From contig CM045770.1 of the NCBI GenBank assembly GCA_025200525.1, forward strand, positions 134,320,200 to 134,384,199: a DNA stretch of 64,000 bases. Reading direction: 5' to 3'. This document shows positions 59,395 through 64,000 of this stretch, piece after piece. A model generated the notes under the pieces. That model had not been told where the DNA came from, searched no databases, and saw only the letters and a program-made list of their open reading frames with translations. Every line of letters begins with the position of its first letter. The stretch's first letter is position 1. The stretch comes from Camellia lanceoleosa (lineage: Eukaryota; Streptophyta; Magnoliopsida; Ericales; Theaceae). The translations under genes were made by a program, and so were the position numbers.

Positions 59395-59910
59395 GATCGT
59401 GTGATAGATGCACGATGGAAACGTGGGTGATAGATGCACAACCTGAGATTATCGTGTGATAGATGCACGATGGGAACGTGCGCGATAGATGGACAACATA
59501 AGATGAACCTGCGATGGTTGCGCGATGGGAACGTGCGCCAATGATGCACAACGTAAGATCATTGTGCGATAGATGCATGATGGGAACGTGCGCAATAGAT
59601 GAACAACGTGAGATGTTCGTGCGATAGATGCACGATGGAAACGTCCGTGACAGATGCACACCGTGAGATGGTCATGCGATCGATGCACAACGTGAGATGA
59701 TCATGCGATAGATGCACGATGGGAACGTGTGCGATAGATGCACAGCGTGACATGATCGTGCTATAGATGCACGAAGGGAACGTGTGCGATAGATGCACAA
59801 CGTGAGATGATTGCGCAATAGATGTATGAAGGGGACGTGCATGATAGATGCACAACGTCAGTTTGTCGTGCGATAGATGCAAGACGGGAACGTGTGGGAT
59901 AGACGTTCTG
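59395..59910. repeat. 57 bp minisatellite downstream of copy A
   Basis: About nine to ten degenerate units of a roughly 57 bp sequence (GATCGTGCGATAGATGCACG, ATGGGAACGTGCG, then GATAGATGCACAACGTGAG). The period is a multiple of three, which keeps all minus-strand frames open and yields 19-residue repeat ORFs. Those ORFs are not genes. Confidence 0.9.
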
Positions 59911-59913
59911 GAC

Positions 59914-60900
59914 TTTGAACAAAGACTGTAATAACTAGTGGTTTATTTGAACTTATAATTGCACTAGGCTTGAGTTCCAATGATTGGGGAGGTGGATGAA
60001 CAGAAGTAATACTTTCGCCATCTGTTGTTACCTAAGTTTTCTGTATATTTTCAAGAACATTAATTTGTGATTCTAGAACCATTATATTTTTCTATATACC
60101 ATAAAGGAAAAGATTGAAGTTCCTGGTGTTGCTTTAGATGAGCATATTACTGCATTTTAAGCTGTTGTAACTGTAATTCACTATGGTTTTCAAAATACCA
60201 TTTTGTAAATTTTCTGTATTTTTCCTGTAAAACATCCTGGTTTAGGATTTTACGATTTTCACTTCCTGGTGTAAAACCCATAAAATTTCAACATTCATAT
60301 CGCTTGTTGTAGGGCTATAAGGCCTTCTGGATTCATAAACACCATGTGGTATTTCGTTTTCCAAAAATTGGATTCCCTGAACTACTGGATCTGTAGTATT
60401 GTCAAGGTTGGTGTCACTAGGAGGTTTGGAAGGCATTCCTTGCAAGACTGACTCTATAGGTTCAGAAGTAGACTGTCTGGAAGGCTTAGGTAAATCCACT
60501 CTATAGGATGGAGCTGTTCTATAACTGGTACTTGACATACTTCTGGACAATGGCCGATGTGGCCTATTGAAGGTGAGGTATACATTACCGCCTTGAGTAT
60601 GACATCATCCAGTGATTGTCTAATGATAGGTCTGGCTGGAACAGCATTGGGAATATGCCTTCTTTCTGGAAAAGTAATATTCTGCCATGGTATCATTTTC
60701 GGCACAGCAACTTGACTACTAAAAAGATTAGTGTCTATTAAGACTGTGTGTCCTAATTCACTATGTTTCCATATGTAAGGGTTTAAAGTTGTTAAAACCT
60801 TTAAATGAATTTTGGATATAACTGTAAATCGTGGTGATCCTGGAAAATATGTATATCCATGGGATAACACTCTAAGTTCTAAAACTTTTGATAGATTCGT
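59914..60900 (-). pseudogene. Endogenous caulimovirid fragment B (CP N-terminus and movement protein)
   Basis: Begins at exactly the same viral position as fragment C (TTTGAACAAAG here, TTTCAACAAAG at 62671) and as 38418 within fragment A. The MP frame is open from 60870 to 60454 (LGHTVLIDTNLFSSQ; IPWQNITFPE), then changes frame to 60550-60242. It is a defective viral relic. Confidence 0.78.
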
Positions 60901-60909
60901 TCGGGATTA

Positions 60910-62162
60910 GGGGCTCTATTTTTCTAGTGGATATACTTCGTTTGTGGATGATTTGGTGAATGAACATAGCAAGATGTTTGAAATAAGTATTGGCCATTTT
61001 AAAAATGCTACGGATGCCAAGGCTCAATTTTATGAATTAAAGACTTTAAATAATGAACGCATCATAGACGTTCATTTTGTGCAAGGATCTGATATTGTTA
61101 TGGAAAAGATTGGAGATAACTTGGAGACATGGGCTAACAATTATTATCGCACATGGAGTCAAAGGGGTAGCTGGTGGCACTTCATTAAAGATCATTTTAT
61201 TGAATTATTTAGATAAATGTTAATTTGGCTATTATGTTTATGTTGAAATTGATTAATTATTATTGTTTATTACATAATGTTTTTTCTTTGTTGCAGGGAT
61301 GTTATCTATGGACTCCATTATTTGTACACTAGGAACCCTTTTGTGTCCTACTATTGTGGGAGGTTGGAAAGTAGCGTTTCTGTCGTCAAGAATCGTGTGA
61401 AATTATTATGTGTTGCTAAAGCAAAAAGTTCACAAGGTATATGTTTCGTTATTTATGTTTTTCAAATTTTTTTAAAAGAAAAATAAAATTTTGAATTTTT
61501 GTAATGTTGTTTGTTGTTGTAGAATTCAAAAAGGAAATCAGAAGTGACTTGGTTGCTTTGAGGAGAATGATGGTTAGAGTTTTGTTATTTCCATTAAAAT
61601 GGAATGGCAACAAACAAGATGTCAACGAACAAGATGTCGGCAAACAGTTGAAAAAGCAAAAGGTTTCCCTACCCTTTAAACATTTCATTGAAAATTTGTC
61701 GACAACGGAACTCGTGTGAGTTAATTAAGTGTTTTGAGGTTTATAATAGTTTTTTTGTTTCCCATTTTAAAAAAATAATTCTGCATAGCTAATTTAGTTT
61801 CTCATTTCTTTTGTAGTTGGGGTATTCATCCAAACTGCATATTAGATGACCCTGCATTTGATACCCCTTCTCAGAAGCTGTATTTTATAGATAGTATGAA
61901 TGATGTTGTTCGTGGTAATGGTACTTTTGATTTGAATAAAACACATTTTTATATTTCTTCCAGTCTAGAGGTGATGGGTGTATTGAATTGGCAATTAGTT
62001 GTTCCGAAACAGAAAGGGAATCGCATGTGCGAAGTGCTTGACTATAATAAAGAGTCAAGAAAAGGCGAACCGATTGATTTTAAAAATATTTCTGTCTATT
62101 GCCGAAACCTTGTTGTCCATTTTAACGACCCGTTAGGTGATGAGGTTAGTCTTCAAGTTTAA
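60910..62162 (+). pseudogene. Pseudokinase-KEN gene fragment, copy B (best preserved)
   Basis: Exons: about 60910-61212, 61297-61436, 61523-61715 and 61817-62162. All exon frames read through once joined, and exons 2-4 have AG acceptors. The exon 1 donor is AT in place of GT (copies A and C have GT). A TAG just before about 60910 may lie in the viral part. Domain reading: an N-lobe-like exon with YELKTLNNERIIDVHFVQGS, then helix E DVIYGLHYLYTRN. HRD is replaced by YCGRLESS and DFG by LCVAK, so it is a pseudokinase. The C-terminal helical domain (HPNCILDDPAF, SMNDVV, YCRNLVVHFNDPL) is KEN-like. Kinase plus KEN is the IRE1/RNase L fold, but the assignment needs a profile search. Confidence 0.62.
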
Positions 62163-62345
62163 TTAGAGAATACTTTACAATAAATTATAATAAATCCCTT
62201 TTTGCTATTACCATTTTACATTTTACCACCTTAATGTTTAAAATTTGACAATCAACCCCGTTGAAGTATATGAAATTCCAGTTTCGTTGATGATGTTAAT
62301 GCTTTAAATATTAGTTTACCTCCTTGTCCATCAACTCTTGTCATT

Positions 62346-62668
62346 GATCGTGCGATAGATGCACGATGGGAACGTGCGCCAATGACGCGCAACGTGAGAT
62401 CATCATATGATAGATGCCTGATGGGAACATGCGCGATAGATGCACAACGTGAGATGATCGTGCGATAGAAGCACAATAGGAACGTGTGCGATAGATGCAC
62501 AACGTGAGATGATCGTGCTATAGATGCACGAGGGAAACGAGTGCGATAGATGCACAACGTGAGATGATTGTGCAATAGATGCATGAGGGGGACGTGCGCG
62601 ATAGGTGCACAACGTGAGATGATCGTGTGATAGATGTAAGACGAGAACACATGGGATAGACATTCTGG
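62346..62668. repeat. 57 bp minisatellite downstream of copy B
   Basis: About six units of the same minisatellite as 59395-59910, at the same distance after the exon 4 stop. Fewer units than in copy A, so unit number changed after duplication. Confidence 0.9.
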
Positions 62669-62670
62669 AC

Positions 62671-63595
62671 TTTCAACAAAGGCTGTAATAACTAGTGCTT
62701 TATTTGAACTTATAATTCTACTAGGCTTGAGTTCCACTGGTTCCAGTGATTCTGGAACCATTATATTTTCCTTGTACCGTAAAGGAAAAGAATGAAGTTG
62801 CTGGTGTTGCTCTAGATGAGCATAATACCATATTTTAAGTTGTTGCAACCGTAATTCACTATGGTTTTCAAAATACCATTTTCTAAATTCTCTGCATTTT
62901 TCCTGTAAAAAATCCTGGTTTGGGATTTTACGATTTTAACTTCCTGGTGCAAAATTCATTAAATTTCAAAATTCATATCGCTTGCTGCAGGGCTATAAGG
63001 CCTTCTGGATTCATAAACACCATCTGGTATTTGATTTTCTGAAAATTGGATTCCCTGAACTACTGGATCTGTAGTATTGTCAGGGTTGGTGTCACTAGGA
63101 GGTCTAGAAGACATTCCTTGTAGGACTGACTTTATAGGTTTTGAAGTAGATTGTCTAGAAGACTCAGGTAGATCCACTCTACAGGATAGAGCAGTTCTAT
63201 AACTGGTACTTGACATATTTCTGGACAATGGCCGATGTGGCCTATTGAATGTGAGGTATACATTACTGCCTTGAGTTTGTATGACATCATCCAATGATTG
63301 TCTAATGATAGGTCTGGCTAGAACAGCATTGGGAATATGCCATCTTTCTGGAAAAGTAATATTCTGCCAAGGTATCATTTTTGGCACAACAACTTGACTA
63401 CTGAAAAGATTAGTGTCTATTAAGACAGTGTGTCCTAATTCACTTTGTTTCCGTATGTAAGGCTTTAAAGTTGTTAAAACCCTTAAATAAATTCTGGAAA
63501 TAACTATAAAAGGTGGTGATCCTGGAAGATACGTATATCCAAGGGATAACACTCTAAGTTCTAAAACTTTTGATAGATTAGTTCGGGATCAGGGG
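62671..63595 (-). pseudogene. Endogenous caulimovirid fragment C (movement protein best preserved)
   Basis: The open frame 63552-62959 (198 codons) covers the C-terminal part of a movement-protein-like region: LTTLKPYIRKQSELGHTVLI, DTNLFSSQ, IPWQNITFPE, RPIIRQSLDDVIQTQGSNVY. A Ser/Pro-rich tail follows. The frame continues a little upstream of the first Met toward 63595, where homology ends and the pseudokinase exon starts. The N-terminal half of the protein is missing. Confidence 0.78.
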
Positions 63596-64000
63596 CTCTT
63601 TTTTTCTAGTGGATGTACTTCGTTTGCGGAGGATTTGGTGAATAAACAAGGCAAGATGTTTGAAATAAGTATTGGCCATTTTAAAAATGCTATGGATGCC
63701 AAGGCTCAATTTTAGGAATTAAAGACTTTAAATAATGAGCGCATCATAGACGTTCATTTTGTGCAAGGATCTGATATTATTTTGGAAAAGATTGGAGATA
63801 ATTTGGAGACATGGCCCATAAATTATTGTTGCACATGGAGCAAAAGGGGTAGCTGGTGGCACTTCATTAAAGATCATATTATTGAATTATTTTGGTAAAT
63901 ATTAATTTGGCTATTTTGTTTATGTTTAAATTGATTAATTATTATTGTTAATTACTTAATGTTTTTTTTTTTTTTTTTTTTTTTGTCACAGGGATGTTAT
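63596..64000 (+). pseudogene. Pseudokinase-KEN gene fragment, copy C, exon 1 and start of exon 2
   Basis: Exon 1 runs from about 63596 to 63894 with a GT donor. It has a TAG at 63713-63715 (AQF*ELKTL) where copies A and B have Tyr. A T-rich tract ends in CACAG and exon 2 begins at 63992; the window ends inside it. This copy continues beyond the window. Confidence 0.62.

Noticed and set aside
59390..59882. Overlapping minus-strand ORFs giving repeats such as HLSHDHLTLCIY
   Set aside because: Produced by the 57 bp minisatellite, whose period is a multiple of three. No start context, no conservation beyond the DNA repeat.
59390..62670. Possible CRISPR array from the regular repeats
   Set aside because: Units are contiguous and degenerate with no unique spacers, and the genome is plant nuclear DNA with introns and LTR elements.

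Overview
This is a plant nuclear window, most likely from a eudicot, made almost entirely of nested and decayed mobile DNA. The evidence is plant-type LTR retrotransposons (Ogre/Tat and Retand-like Ty3/gypsy, SIRE-like and Tork-like Ty1/copia), a plant mobile domain gene with GT-AG introns, a hAT-type MITE and fragments of an endogenous caulimovirid. I see no rRNA, tRNA or CRISPR array, and no intact single-copy host gene.

Layout. 1-7.5 kb: the 3' part of a + strand Ogre/Tat-type element, with an antisense plant mobile domain (PMD) pseudogene, a polypurine tract and a 3' LTR cut at its right end. 7.5-12.07 kb: a minus-strand Retand-like Tat element (5' LTR, PBS, gag, protease, RT, RNase H, start of the second RNase H), truncated there, with a MITE in gag. 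13.3-26.07 kb: a minus-strand SIRE-like copia element that keeps gag but has lost pol. Its 5' LTR is split by about 7 kb holding a gypsy LTR scrap, the 3' half of a Tork-like copia, and, inside that element's LTR, a 3.84 kb solo LTR of the Ogre-type family (TSD GCTCC). 26.67-31.02 kb: a diverged Ogre-type LTR carrying a second solo LTR (28039-30584, TSD GGTCA). 31.0-33.4 kb: unassigned repeats with GGTGTCGACACC palindromes and a 454 bp tandem duplication. 33.45-34.67 kb: a truncated Ogre-type LTR.

34.7-64 kb: a rearranged endogenous pararetrovirus (two partial RT copies on +, PR/CP/MP on -, tail to tail). It is joined to a + strand, four-exon gene fragment that I read as a pseudokinase plus KEN-type ribonuclease domain (IRE1/RNase L-like). 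The chimera [viral MP antisense - pseudokinase/KEN exons - 57 bp minisatellite] occurs three times in tandem with a unit of about 2.8-2.9 kb. Exon 4 of the first copy was later split by an 18,582 bp LTR retrotransposon (40358-58939, exact TSD ATGGT).

That 18.6 kb element lies on the minus strand, with LTRs of about 3.7 kb, a tRNA-Arg-like PBS, a reduced gag and no pol that I can recognise, so it looks non-autonomous. On the opposite strand it carries a six-exon PMD gene whose exon layout matches the PMD pseudogene at the left edge. The LTRs of this family share a palindromic G-box just upstream of a TATA-like box, two conserved leader hairpins and arrays of GGCCGAC-like motifs that also lie upstream of the PMD gene.
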